A program made the translations under genes and the position numbers. Below are positions 1-8,686 of a stretch of 64,000 bases of DNA, piece by piece. The stretch is from Mobilisporobacter senegalensis (GTDB taxonomy: Bacteria > Bacillota > Clostridia > Lachnospirales > Lachnospiraceae): assembly GCF_003752155.1 (NCBI RefSeq), contig NZ_RJVG01000002.1, positions 478,040-542,039 of the forward strand, read 5' to 3'. The notes under the pieces are model-generated. The model was not told the DNA's origin, did not search any database, and was given only the letters and a program-made list of their open reading frames with translations. Numbering within the stretch: the first letter of the stretch is position 1; each line of letters begins with the position of its first letter.

Positions 1-1
1 A

Positions 2-295
2 TCATTTCAATCTATATTAGAGAAGAAACAAGAGATAATTGATGGTGGTGAGTTAAAATTCTCAAAACATGCCAATGATAGATTAGCAGAGAGGAACATT
101 GATCTGTCAGATTCACAACTGGAAAGACTTGAATTAGGAGCAAGAAAAGCTTCTGAAAAAGGAATTAATGAGTCTTTGGTGATGATTGACGATCTTGCGT
201 TTATTGTAAATGTTAAGAATAATACGGTTGTCACTGCAGTAAATGATAGTGAGAATAAAATTTTTACCAATATTGATGGTGCTGTAATTATTTAA
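2..295 (+). CDS. Flagellar operon protein (TIGR02530-like), 5'-truncated by the window
   Basis: An open frame runs in from the left edge and ends at TAA 293-295; 97 residues are visible. It carries the pattern KFSKHANDRLAERNI, then a Ser/Asp-rich helix and a C-terminal stretch ending DGAVII. This matches, from memory, the small 'flagellar operon protein' family found just upstream of flgE in Firmicutes, next to the hook-cap gene flgD. Its biochemical role is not known to me. The position immediately before flgE supports the call. The start lies outside the window, so length and ribosome site cannot be judged. The 115 nt before flgE hold only a short AT-rich hairpin (369-390) and the flgE ribosome site. 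Confidence 0.75.
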   Translation, partial: SFQSILEKKQEIIDGGELKFSKHANDRLAERNIDLSDSQLERLELGARKASEKGINESLVMIDDLAFIVNVKNNTVVTAVNDSENKIFTNIDGAVII

Positions 296-410
296 GTAGC
301 TGGACCTTTTAGGAAGCGAATCATCTTTGAATGACAGAGAAGATGAAGAATATTATAGCAAATTATTAAAAAATGTGTATGAACATTTTTGATTTAGGAG
401 GTCAAATATT

Positions 411-1850
411 ATGATGAGATCATTATACTCTGGTGTTTCAGGTTTAAGAGTACACCAGACCAAGATGGATGTTATAGGTAACAATATTTCTAACGTTAAT
501 ACCGTTGGATTTAAAGCAAGTACAGTTAATTTTTCAGATATCTTTTATCAAACCACTCAAAGTGCAACCGGACCAAATGCGCAAACTGGTGCGGCTGGAC
601 AAAATGCGAAGCAGATAGGTCTTGGTGCTAACTTAGCCTCTATTAAAACACAGATTACAACAAGAGGTGGAGCACAAAGAACAGACAATCCGTTTGATAT
701 TATGATTAGTGATGATTCTTTCTTTATTGTAAATAGTGGTGGAACAAACTATTTCACAAAGAGTGGTGCTTTTGAAGTAGATGCAGGTGGTACATTATGT
801 ACTTCTGATGGTGCTACTGTTATGGGATGGCAGGTAGACCCAACAGATCCAACAAAAATTGTTGCAAACCAAGTGTCTGCCCTTCGAATTATGTCACCAG
901 AGAATCTATTAACAGAACCAGCAGCGACAGAAAAAACATATTTTACAGGTAATATTGATCAAAATGATACACAACTTGTGGACGGAAAGCCAACTCAGAT
1001 GCAGTTCTATGATAATCTTGGTAATTTATGTACTGCTAAATTTGAACTTATAGAGTTAAACCCTCCAATAGAAGGTCAATATAATATGAATTTAATTGAT
1101 ATTTTAGGACCTAATGATAAGTCGATTTTTGCAACATTTGACGGTACTAAATATGTTAAATCAACTACTACTACTGCTGTATCCTTTGGGGGAATTTCTT
1201 ATACTGTTGGTTCAGTTGATGAAGAAACAGGATTAGCTACGATAACAGGGGGAACCCAAACTGCTGGAACAAATACAATTACATTTAATCCAGGTAGCGG
1301 TGCCTTTGTACAAGTTGGAACAACTGCTAATGCCAAATCAACATCACTTACAATTACTTCATCCAGTACGGGATTATATAAACCAATCGATGTAGACTTC
1401 TCAACAATGACAATGTATGCAACAAGTGGTAAATCATCTATCTCATCTACCAAAGGTGGTTTAGATGGAACTGGTGCCGGTAAAAAAGTCGGTAATATGA
1501 CAGGTGTCAGCGTAGATGCAGCCGGTAAGATTTATGGTACATATGATAATGGTGACCAGAAATTACTTGGCCAAATTGCAGTTGCAAGCTTCTCAAATCC
1601 AGCAGGTCTGGAAGCGGTAGGTAATAATCGCTTTGCAGAGACTCAGAACTCTGGTGGTTTTGATGGTATTGGTAAAGATATTTCAGCAAGCGGCGGTAAT
1701 TTTTCAACAGGTGTATTAGAAATGTCTAATGTGGACCTGTCTGCACAATTCACTGATATGATTGTTACTCAAAGAGGTTTCCAGGCAAACTCAAGAATTA
1801 TTACAACTTCCGATTCTTTACTAGAAGAATTGATTAATTTGAAACGATAA
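411..1850 (+). CDS. flgE: Flagellar hook protein FlgE
   Basis: Structural subunit of the flagellar hook, exported by the flagellar type III apparatus. The N-terminus (SLYSGVSGLRVHQTKMD, then GNNISNVNTVGFK) is the flagellar rod/hook signature. The C-terminus (VDLSAQFTDMIVTQRGFQAN ... TSDSLLEEL) is the matching coiled-coil half, so the protein is full length at 479 aa. The Thr/Ser/Gly-rich middle (about residues 240-330) is the variable outer-surface region. ATG 411 follows an AGGAGG at 396-401; a second ATG comes next, and the first is chosen for spacing. A perfect hairpin follows the stop before flbD. Confidence 0.97.
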   Translation: MMRSLYSGVSGLRVHQTKMDVIGNNISNVNTVGFKASTVNFSDIFYQTTQSATGPNAQTGAAGQNAKQIGLGANLASIKTQITTRGGAQRTDNPFDIMISDDSFFIVNSGGTNYFTKSGAFEVDAGGTLCTSDGATVMGWQVDPTDPTKIVANQVSALRIMSPENLLTEPAATEKTYFTGNIDQNDTQLVDGKPTQMQFYDNLGNLCTAKFELIELNPPIEGQYNMNLIDILGPNDKSIFATFDGTKYVKSTTTTAVSFGGISYTVGSVDEETGLATITGGTQTAGTNTITFNPGSGAFVQVGTTANAKSTSLTITSSSTGLYKPIDVDFSTMTMYATSGKSSISSTKGGLDGTGAGKKVGNMTGVSVDAAGKIYGTYDNGDQKLLGQIAVASFSNPAGLEAVGNNRFAETQNSGGFDGIGKDISASGGNFSTGVLEMSNVDLSAQFTDMIVTQRGFQANSRIITTSDSLLEELINLKR

Positions 1851-1860
1851 TATCAATGAA

Positions 1861-1890
1861 TTAAGGGTGGTATTTCCTTACCACCCTTAA
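1861..1890 (+). other. Perfect intra-operon hairpin between flgE and flbD
   Basis: A 12-bp perfect stem (1861-1872 with 1879-1890) with a 6-nt loop lies 11 nt after the flgE stop. The stem contains GGGTGGTA paired with TACCACCC. The bases that follow are CTTGGAAAAA, with no T run, so it is not a classical intrinsic terminator. It could stabilise the flgE message end or set expression relative to downstream genes; that is inference. Confidence 0.7.
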
Positions 1891-1912
1891 CTTGGAAAAA
1901 GAGGTGTTTTAG

Positions 1913-2101
1913 ATGATAGAAGTAACAAAAATGAGTAATATAAAAATTACATTAAATGATGATTTAATTGAAACAATTGAGGAAACACCAGATACAGTAA
2001 TTACTCTTACAACAGGTAAGAAATTAATTGTAAAAGAAAGTAGACAAGAAGTATTCAATCTTGTAAAATTATACAAAAAAGAATTATATAAACAAGATTA
2101 A
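1913..2101 (+). CDS. flbD: Flagellar protein FlbD family
   Basis: A 62-aa protein with the small FlbD/YlzI fold pattern: a beta-rich start (MIEVTKMSNIKITLNDD), then ETPDTVITLTTGKKLIVKES and a C-terminal helix. In Firmicutes this gene sits between flgE and motA, as here. Its function is poorly defined. ATG 1913 has AAGAGGTG just upstream. The next 128 nt before motA are AT-rich and contain no gene; no convincing promoter was seen there. Confidence 0.85.
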   Translation: MIEVTKMSNIKITLNDDLIETIEETPDTVITLTTGKKLIVKESRQEVFNLVKLYKKELYKQD

Positions 2102-2229
2102 TGCAAATTTTTGTAAAATTAACAAAATTTTAATATAGAATAAATATGAAAAAAATTTAAATGTTATATATATTATTTAAACAAAAGACAAATAGAAAGT
2201 AAAAAGATTATGTTAGGTGGGTGACTAAT

Positions 2230-3045
2230 TTGGATATTGCATCAATTATAGGTTTAATCGCTGGTATTGCGTTAATGGTATTTGGTATTGCGTTTGATCA
2301 ACAATCAATGTCATGGATGTGGGGGAACTTGACAAATTTCTTTGACATTCCATCAATCTTAATTACCTTTGGTGGATCTTTTACGACGCTAATAACAATG
2401 GAACCAAGTTTAAAAGCTTATGCTGGAAAGCTTGCTTCTTTCGGATTAATTTTAAAACCTCTTCCTTCAAATGAAGTAGAGACTATTCGTACAATTATTG
2501 ATTTATCTAATGTAGCCAGAAAAGAAGGACTGCTTGCATTGGAAGAAGCGGCGAATGGGGTAGAAGATGAATTTTTAAAGAAAGGAATTTTACTTATTGT
2601 AGATGGTACAGATCCTGAATTAGTCCGCAGTATCTTAGAGACAGAATTAAACTGTATTGAAGATAGGCATAATGATGTTATTGGTTTTTGGGATAAGTTA
2701 GGTGCCATGGGTCCTGCCTGGGGTATGATCGGTACTCTTATTGGTCTTATTAATATGCTTAAGTCATTAAATGATCCTGAGTCCATAGGTCCCAATATGG
2801 CGGTTGCACTTGTAACTACATTTTATGGATCAGTGTTAGCTAACTGGATTTGTATACCGGTTGTTAATAAGCTGAAATCTAGAAATGGTGGGGAAGTCAT
2901 GATGAAAGAGGTAATGGTAGAAGGTCTTTTATCAATTCAGGCAGGTGAAAATCCTAGAGTTATAGAAGAAAAACTGAAATCTTTCTTATCGCCTTCAAGT
3001 AGAGCGGATTTTAATGGAAATGAAGGTGGTGAAGTGAATGGCTAG
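2230..3045 (+). CDS. motA: Flagellar stator protein MotA
   Basis: Proton- or sodium-channel stator subunit in the inner membrane, partner of MotB. Four hydrophobic segments are seen (about residues 4-22, 33-52, 145-170, 180-200), with a large cytoplasmic loop containing the family pattern ARKEGLLALE. The final segments carry GPAWGMIGTLIGLI and the proline region typical of MotA. I place the start at TTG 2230, because AGGTGG (2215-2220) is 9 nt upstream. GTG 2221 is in frame but directly abuts the ribosome site. The 3' end overlaps motB by 8 nt, indicating translational coupling. Confidence 0.93.
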   Translation: MDIASIIGLIAGIALMVFGIAFDQQSMSWMWGNLTNFFDIPSILITFGGSFTTLITMEPSLKAYAGKLASFGLILKPLPSNEVETIRTIIDLSNVARKEGLLALEEAANGVEDEFLKKGILLIVDGTDPELVRSILETELNCIEDRHNDVIGFWDKLGAMGPAWGMIGTLIGLINMLKSLNDPESIGPNMAVALVTTFYGSVLANWICIPVVNKLKSRNGGEVMMKEVMVEGLLSIQAGENPRVIEEKLKSFLSPSSRADFNGNEGGEVNG

Positions 3046-3841
3046 AAAGAAAAAACAAGAAGAACCTGGAGCTGGTGCTCCATGGCTGAATACATTTGCC
3101 GATTTAATGAATTTACTTCTCTGTTTTTTCGTTTTACTTTTTGCTTCTTCCACTGTAGACGCTGAAAAATATGATCAGCTTGTAAAATCGTTTTCAAGTA
3201 CTTTTTCAATTTTTGAAAAAGGTGGTGAGGGGATAGGAGATGGAAATCTCATATCGAATGGAACGGCTCAGCTTAATAATTTAGATGAGTATTACACCAA
3301 TATGGGGGAAGCAAGTGAAACCAATGAAGAGGATGAAACAGATCCTCTTAGTGCATATCAGGAAAAATTAGAAGAGGTAGCCAGAGAGAACTATGATAAT
3401 ATTTCTAAGATAGCAGATAAAAAGAATTTAGATGATTATATAGATATAGGCATTGATGAGAATAATCAATTTATCAGGATATCTTTAAGTGGTGCTGTTT
3501 TATTTGATTCAGGCAAGGTAGATATTAAGAAGAATGCAATTCCTATTCTTAGTAAGGTTGGCGATATTCTTAAAAAATATAGTGATGCTCAGATAGTTAT
3601 TGAGGGACATACGGATAATATTCCCATTTCAAATGCGAATTATAAAAATAATTTATGGCTGTCAACTGCAAGGGCTTGTACCGTATATGAGTATTTTATT
3701 AATGAAAAAGGGCTTGATCCTAGAAAATTAGAATCCAGTGGCAGAAGTGAATTTGATCCAATTGCTTCCAATAAAACGGAAGATGGACGAGCAAAGAACC
3801 GAAGAGTAGAAATAAAAATATATAATGAAGTAAAAGAATAA
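3038..3841 (+). CDS. motB: Flagellar stator protein MotB (OmpA-like peptidoglycan anchor)
   Basis: Stator partner of MotA. One N-terminal membrane helix (about residues 15-38, WLNTFADLMNLLLCFFVLLF) contains the conserved ion-binding Asp in FADLMN. A polar linker follows, then a C-terminal OmpA/MotB domain with VIEGHTDNIP, LSTARA and the closing NRRVEI that binds peptidoglycan. The 267-aa length is normal. GAAGGTGGTG within the end of motA is its ribosome site, so the two stator genes are coupled. Confidence 0.95.
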   Translation: MARKKKQEEPGAGAPWLNTFADLMNLLLCFFVLLFASSTVDAEKYDQLVKSFSSTFSIFEKGGEGIGDGNLISNGTAQLNNLDEYYTNMGEASETNEEDETDPLSAYQEKLEEVARENYDNISKIADKKNLDDYIDIGIDENNQFIRISLSGAVLFDSGKVDIKKNAIPILSKVGDILKKYSDAQIVIEGHTDNIPISNANYKNNLWLSTARACTVYEYFINEKGLDPRKLESSGRSEFDPIASNKTEDGRAKNRRVEIKIYNEVKE

Positions 3842-3860
3842 GAGTAGGAGAGAGAGTATA

Positions 3861-4373
3861 ATGAGAAAAAATTTATTAAGTATTATTGTTATAGCACTTT
3901 GTGTAATTAATGTAATATTTTCAGCAGTTTTAGTTTTTGCAGTTGTTCCAACATCAAATAAAACAAATAAATTAATTGCACAGGTGGCTTCCATTATTGA
4001 TTTGGAATTGGAATCGCCGGATGGAGAATCTTCAAATGTAAGTGTCCAAGATATAGCAATTCATAATATTGAGGATGAATTAACAATCACATTAAAAGGA
4101 AATGAAGGGGATACGAAGTCTCATTATGCATTACTTAAAGTATCGCTGTCACTTGATACAACATCAAAAGATTATGAAACATTAAGTCCAACGATTGCAA
4201 CAAATGAAAGTGTAATTAAAGAAATTATAAATAATGTGTTTTCTAATTATACTGCAAGTGAAGTAGTTGCAAATAAAGAACAGATAAAAGAAGAAGTATT
4301 AACTCAATTAAGGGATTATTTTAAATCGAACTTTATTATTAATGTTTCCTTTAGCAATATGCTTGTTCAATAA
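3861..4373 (+). CDS. fliL: Flagellar basal-body protein FliL
   Basis: Inner-membrane protein that modulates stator activity. It has one N-terminal membrane helix (about residues 5-28) and a periplasm-side alpha/beta domain ending in the usual LRDYFKSNFIINVSFSNMLVQ-like pattern. Length 170 aa is typical. AGGAGAGAGAG lies before ATG 3861. The 174 nt that follow are AT-rich with no gene; they end in the fliM ribosome site and contain only weak -10-like motifs, so I do not call a promoter. Confidence 0.85.
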   Translation: MRKNLLSIIVIALCVINVIFSAVLVFAVVPTSNKTNKLIAQVASIIDLELESPDGESSNVSVQDIAIHNIEDELTITLKGNEGDTKSHYALLKVSLSLDTTSKDYETLSPTIATNESVIKEIINNVFSNYTASEVVANKEQIKEEVLTQLRDYFKSNFIINVSFSNMLVQ

Positions 4374-4547
4374 ACAGAAAAAATATTAAATGTATATTTT
4401 TGTAATATTTTACGAAAAAAGGTAGGAAATTAGTATGATTTCACTTTATCTTAATGATTAATTATGATATGATATTACAGTAGAATACTGTTTAAATTTA
4501 AGATGAGGGAATTAAATTTAATTAAGATATCCAGGAGGTGAATAGTA

Positions 4548-5525
4548 ATGGGCGATGTTCTATCGCAAAACGAGATAGATAATTTGTTAGCAGCAATAAG
4601 TAGTGGTGAGTTAGATACAGATGAGCTCAAAGATACTGGTGAAAAGCAAATTAAAAATTATGATTTTGCCAGACCTTCTAAATTTTCTAAAGAACATCTT
4701 AGAACATTAGAAATAATTTTTGAACATTATGGAAGGTTATTATCAACAAATTTACCGGCATATTTTCGAAAGAATGTTCAGATTGAGGTAGTGAATTCAG
4801 AAGCAGTTACTTACTCCGAGTTCTCCAATGCCCTTTCTAATCCAGTGCTTCTTGGAATCGTTAATTTTGCTCCACTTGAGGGTAATATAATAATTGAACT
4901 TGCAGATAATTTAGGATATGCAATCGTTGACAGAATGTTAGGTGGTAATGGCTTACCCCTGGAACGATCAAGAGATTTCTCAGAAATCGAATTAATTATT
5001 ATTGAAAGAATTATGAATATATGTACGAATTTACTTCGAGATCCTTGGCAGAATGTTATTAATATAGAACCTAGACTGGAAAGAATTGAGACAAACTCTC
5101 AATTTGCACAAATTATTTCACCAAGTGAGATGACTTCCATTGTCACTATGAATATTAAAATAGGTAATGTAGAAGGACTTATGAATATTTGCTTACCGTA
5201 TGATTGTTTGGAACCTGTAATTGATAAGCTGAATACGAAATATTGGTTCTCAACAATGAAAGTAAAAGATGATAAATCATATGAAGAAGTAATTGAAGTA
5301 GCAATTTCAAAGGCGAAGATACCAATTCGGGTTATATTGGGTAAAAGTTCAATTTCTGTGAATGATTTTTTGAACTTACAGTTAGGTGATATTATCCGGT
5401 TGAATACAAAGGTAGAAGATGAACTTGATATTTTTGTGGGTAATATAAAGAAATTTTCAGCCTTACCAGGAGCTTCAGGGGAGAATTATGCGGCAAGAAT
5501 TACATCGATTATAAAGGAGGAGTAA
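4548..5525 (+). CDS. fliM: Flagellar motor switch protein FliM
   Basis: C-ring switch protein that binds phosphorylated CheY. The N-terminus MGDVLSQNEIDNLLAAI is the CheY-binding motif. It is followed by a CheC-like middle domain (YGRLLSTNLPAYFR, MLGGNG, LPYDCLEPV) and a C-terminal SpoA/FliN-like domain (residues about 250-320, LNLQLGDIIRLNTKV). Full length at 325 aa. The ribosome site AGGAGGTG lies just before ATG 4548. It is followed 6 nt later by fliY. Confidence 0.97.
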   Translation: MGDVLSQNEIDNLLAAISSGELDTDELKDTGEKQIKNYDFARPSKFSKEHLRTLEIIFEHYGRLLSTNLPAYFRKNVQIEVVNSEAVTYSEFSNALSNPVLLGIVNFAPLEGNIIIELADNLGYAIVDRMLGGNGLPLERSRDFSEIELIIIERIMNICTNLLRDPWQNVINIEPRLERIETNSQFAQIISPSEMTSIVTMNIKIGNVEGLMNICLPYDCLEPVIDKLNTKYWFSTMKVKDDKSYEEVIEVAISKAKIPIRVILGKSSISVNDFLNLQLGDIIRLNTKVEDELDIFVGNIKKFSALPGASGENYAARITSIIKEE

Positions 5526-5531
5526 AGGGTT

Positions 5532-6752
5532 ATGGATGGTATGTTATCACAAGAAGAAATAAATGCATTACTTAATGGAGTAGGCTCAGATGAAGTTATT
5601 GAGCCGTCAGATTCAAATAATAATAAGAGTCAGACAGAAGACTCTCTTTCAGTAGCTGAAAAGGATGCCATTGGGGAAATTTCTAATATTAGCATGGGGA
5701 CTGCAGCTACAACCTTATCAACTCTGGTTAGTCAAAAAGTGGTTATTACTACACCTGTAGTATCATATGCGACATTAAGTGATTTAACAGATGATAGTGA
5801 CAGACCATGTGTTTTTGTTCAAATATCATATAAAGACGGACTAGCGGGTAATAATATCTTAATCATAAAAGAATATGATGCCAAAATTATTACAGACTTA
5901 ATGATGGGTGGAGACGGAACAAATACATCAGACGAATTATCAGAACTGCACCTTAGTGCTTTATGTGAGGCCATGAACCAGATGATGGGATCTGCATCTA
6001 CTTCAATTTCATCCATGTTGGAAAAGAGAGTGGATATTAGTCCTCCACAAGCAAGTCTGGTTGATTTAAATGATACCATTGACATTAAGAATATTAATAA
6101 ATTCTTAGAAGGAACCTTTGTAAAAGTATCATTTAAAATGGAGATTGGAGATTTAGTCAACAGTGAATTAATGCAATTATATCCATTTGACTTTGCAAGA
6201 GAACTTTATAAAAATTTTGCAGAGACTCATAATAAGAATATGGATAGGAATAAAGCGACAAATCCAACACCAGCACCTTCAGTCGATTTAACATCTCAAC
6301 CAATGAATCAGACTATGGGACAACAGGGAATACCAATGGGTGGACAAATGCCTTATGGAACTCCAATGGGTGGACAGATACCTTATGGTATGCCTGCAAT
6401 GGGCGGACAGATACCTTATGGCGGACAAATGCCTTATGGTATGCCTTCACCGGACGTTAATGTACAACCGGCACAATTCCAAGCATTCTCTAATAATATG
6501 AATGTATTTACTCAAAAAGAGAATATCGATCTGATTATGGATGTACCCCTTGAAGTTACGGTTGAATTAGGCAGATCCAATAAATCTATTAAAGAAATTT
6601 TGGAATTCACACCAGGAACTATCATTGAACTAAATAAATTAGCCGGAGAGCCAGTAGATGTTTTGGTAAATGGTAAATTTGTTGCAAAAGGCGAAGTTGT
6701 TGTTATTGAAGAAAGTTTCGGAATAAGGGTTACAGAAATTATTAAAGAGTAA
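5532..6752 (+). CDS. fliY: Flagellar motor switch phosphatase FliY (CheC-like + FliN domains)
   Basis: Switch protein that also dephosphorylates CheY-P. N-terminal peptide MLSQEEINALLNG resembles that of FliM. Two CheC-type active sites are intact: GEISNISMG...P (about residues 50-78) and CEAMNQMMG...PP (about 150-180). A Met/Gly/Pro-rich linker (about 255-300) has repeated GGQ-M/I-PYG units, and a FliN/SpoA domain closes the protein (about 320-406, DVPLEVTVELG). 406 aa is longer than average because of the linker. AAAGGAGG lies 11 nt before the start, within the end of fliM. Confidence 0.95.
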   Translation: MDGMLSQEEINALLNGVGSDEVIEPSDSNNNKSQTEDSLSVAEKDAIGEISNISMGTAATTLSTLVSQKVVITTPVVSYATLSDLTDDSDRPCVFVQISYKDGLAGNNILIIKEYDAKIITDLMMGGDGTNTSDELSELHLSALCEAMNQMMGSASTSISSMLEKRVDISPPQASLVDLNDTIDIKNINKFLEGTFVKVSFKMEIGDLVNSELMQLYPFDFARELYKNFAETHNKNMDRNKATNPTPAPSVDLTSQPMNQTMGQQGIPMGGQMPYGTPMGGQIPYGMPAMGGQIPYGGQMPYGMPSPDVNVQPAQFQAFSNNMNVFTQKENIDLIMDVPLEVTVELGRSNKSIKEILEFTPGTIIELNKLAGEPVDVLVNGKFVAKGEVVVIEESFGIRVTEIIKE

Positions 6753-6837
6753 TTTGTTTTCCGGCAAAATAAATAAGTAAATACAATAGAAGCATAGCTT
6801 TATATTGAATAAATGAAATGACAGGAGAGATATTGCA

Positions 6838-7200
6838 ATGGCAAAGAATATTTTAATATGTGACGATGCTGCATTTATGAGAATGATGATTAAAGATATT
6901 TTAACCAAGAATGGTTATAATGTGGCTGGTGAAGCAGAAAATGGAGTAAAAGCAGTTGAAAAGTATAATGAAACAAAGCCTGATTTAGTTTTAATGGATA
7001 TTACAATGCCAGAGATGGATGGAATTCAAGCTTTAAAGAAGATAAAAGCTGCAGATCCTAATGCTAATATAGTTATGTGTTCTGCTATGGGTCAACAAGC
7101 AATGGTAATTGAGTCTATTCAATGTGGAGCCAAAGATTTCATTGTGAAACCTTTCCAGGCAGACAGAGTATTAGAAGCAGTTAAAAAAGCGGTGGGTTAA
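6838..7200 (+). CDS. cheY: Chemotaxis response regulator CheY
   Basis: Single receiver domain of 120 aa. Phospho-acceptor Asp54 is in VLMDITMPEMDG, the acidic pair is DD at 9-10, the switch Ser is in VMCSAMGQ and the Lys in DFIVKPF. Phosphorylated by CheA, it binds FliM and FliY at the switch. Its place between fliY and fliO is the usual Firmicutes arrangement. CAGGAGAG precedes ATG 6838. Confidence 0.96.
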   Translation: MAKNILICDDAAFMRMMIKDILTKNGYNVAGEAENGVKAVEKYNETKPDLVLMDITMPEMDGIQALKKIKAADPNANIVMCSAMGQQAMVIESIQCGAKDFIVKPFQADRVLEAVKKAVG

Positions 7201-7201
7201 T

Positions 7202-7576
7202 ATGGTATATCTGGTAACGTGGGGATCAACTTTAGAAAATGCATTGCAGTTAATTGGTCTGATAATAGTATTTGTACTAATTCTAGCAGCAGCATATTTT
7301 ACTTCAAAATTTGTTGGTACTACTACTGTGACCAATTTGAAAAACCGTAATTTTAAAGTAATTGAAACTTATAAGATTGCTCCAAACCGTTTTCTTCAGA
7401 TTATTGAAGTAAGTGGTAAATATGTGGTAATCGGGGTCAGCAAAGATCATATTGAATATATAACTGAGCTTGATGCTGACCAGGTAATAAAAAGCGAGGG
7501 TGAAATTGCACCAATAAATTTTAAAGATATATTAAATAATATAAAAATCAAAAAAGATAATAATAAAAACAAGTAA
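7202..7576 (+). CDS. fliO: Flagellar biosynthesis protein FliO
   Basis: Small assembly factor for the export-gate protein FliP. One membrane helix (about residues 14-36), then a short cytoplasmic beta domain with the family pattern IAPNRFLQIIEVSGKYVVIG and a lysine-rich tail. Length 124 aa. It starts 1 nt after the cheY stop, with GGTGGG inside the cheY end as the ribosome site. Position directly before fliP supports the call. Confidence 0.85.
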   Translation: MVYLVTWGSTLENALQLIGLIIVFVLILAAAYFTSKFVGTTTVTNLKNRNFKVIETYKIAPNRFLQIIEVSGKYVVIGVSKDHIEYITELDADQVIKSEGEIAPINFKDILNNIKIKKDNNKNK

Positions 7577-7588
7577 AGGTTGATATTT

Positions 7589-8398
7589 ATGAAAGCATAT
7601 TTGGTTAAAATGAAAAAAAATATTTTAAAAATTTTAGGTATGTTAATTTTCATAAGTACTTTGACCTTTATTTTTTCAACACCGGTATATGCAACAGATG
7701 TTGACGAAGGAGCGGGAAGTACAATTCCCTGGCAACTGGATGTAAACCTTACAAATAACGGCGATAGCCAGAATTTGTCCAGTACTTTAGAAATCTTATT
7801 GTTACTTACCATAATTACTTTAGCGCCATCTATTATAATTATGGTGACTTCTTTTACAAGAATTGTTGTGGTACTCCATTTTGTAAGAAGTGCGATTGGA
7901 ACTATGACTACACCTCCCAATCAGATTATTATTGGTTTAGCTTTATTCTTAACAATGTTCATTATGTCACCAGTAATAACAACGGTGAATGACACTGCAT
8001 TAAAGCCGTTGTCCAATAATGAAATAACCCAGGAAGAAGCTATAGAAGCAGGACTCGAACCAATACGAAATTTCATGTATGGGCAGACGAATACCAAAGA
8101 CTTAAAATTATTTTTGGATATTGCAGATGTAACAGAAGTAAATGATATTAAGGATATACCAACTACAGTGTTGATTCCTTCTTTTATAATAAGTGAATTA
8201 AGAACGGCATTTATTATAGGGTTCTTAATTTATATCCCATTTATTATTATTGATATGGTTGTAGCTTCTACCTTGATGTCTATGGGTATGATGATGTTGC
8301 CACCAACAACAATTTCTATGCCGTTTAAGATATTATTATTTATTCTGGCTGATGGCTGGAATTTGATTATTGGAAATCTCGTTAAGACATTTTATTAA
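7589..8398 (+). CDS. fliP: Flagellar export gate protein FliP
   Basis: Core subunit of the type III export gate. A cleavable-looking signal peptide (residues 1-33, ending TPVYATD) precedes four membrane segments. Family motifs TSFTRIVVVLHFVRSAIG, PPNQIIIGLALFLT and SFIISELRTAFIIGF are present. Start chosen at ATG 7589, because AAAGG (7575-7579) is 9 nt away; an in-frame TTG at 7580 directly abuts that site. Full length at 269 aa. Confidence 0.95.
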   Translation: MKAYLVKMKKNILKILGMLIFISTLTFIFSTPVYATDVDEGAGSTIPWQLDVNLTNNGDSQNLSSTLEILLLLTIITLAPSIIIMVTSFTRIVVVLHFVRSAIGTMTTPPNQIIIGLALFLTMFIMSPVITTVNDTALKPLSNNEITQEEAIEAGLEPIRNFMYGQTNTKDLKLFLDIADVTEVNDIKDIPTTVLIPSFIISELRTAFIIGFLIYIPFIIIDMVVASTLMSMGMMMLPPTTISMPFKILLFILADGWNLIIGNLVKTFY

Positions 8399-8411
8399 GA
8401 GGGTGAATTAA

Positions 8412-8681
8412 ATGACGCCGGATATTGCAATAGACATAGCAAGACAAGCTTTATGGATCATAATATTAGTATCATCTCCGATGCTTTTAGTATCCATGGT
8501 AGTGGGGTTAATTATTAGTATATTTCAAACAATAACGTCAATTCAAGAGCAAACCCTCACATTTGTTCCCAAATTGATCGCTATTTTTATTGTCATGATG
8601 CTGTGCGGATCATGGATTCTTAAGACGACAGCAGATTATATGATAGAATTATATTCCAGTTTTAGTCAATATATAAGATAA
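8412..8681 (+). CDS. fliQ: Flagellar export gate protein FliQ
   Basis: An 89-aa protein with two membrane helices (about residues 16-38 and 50-72), part of the FliPQR export channel. Family motifs are IFQTITSIQEQTLTFVPK and GSWIL. AGAGGGTG stands before ATG 8412. It is followed 5 nt later by fliR. Confidence 0.95.
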   Translation: MTPDIAIDIARQALWIIILVSSPMLLVSMVVGLIISIFQTITSIQEQTLTFVPKLIAIFIVMMLCGSWILKTTADYMIELYSSFSQYIR

Positions 8682-8686
8682 CTATT

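Noticed and set aside
4374..4547. Promoter before fliM
   Set aside because: Several TATGAT-like motifs occur, but none has a convincing -35 at 16-18 nt.
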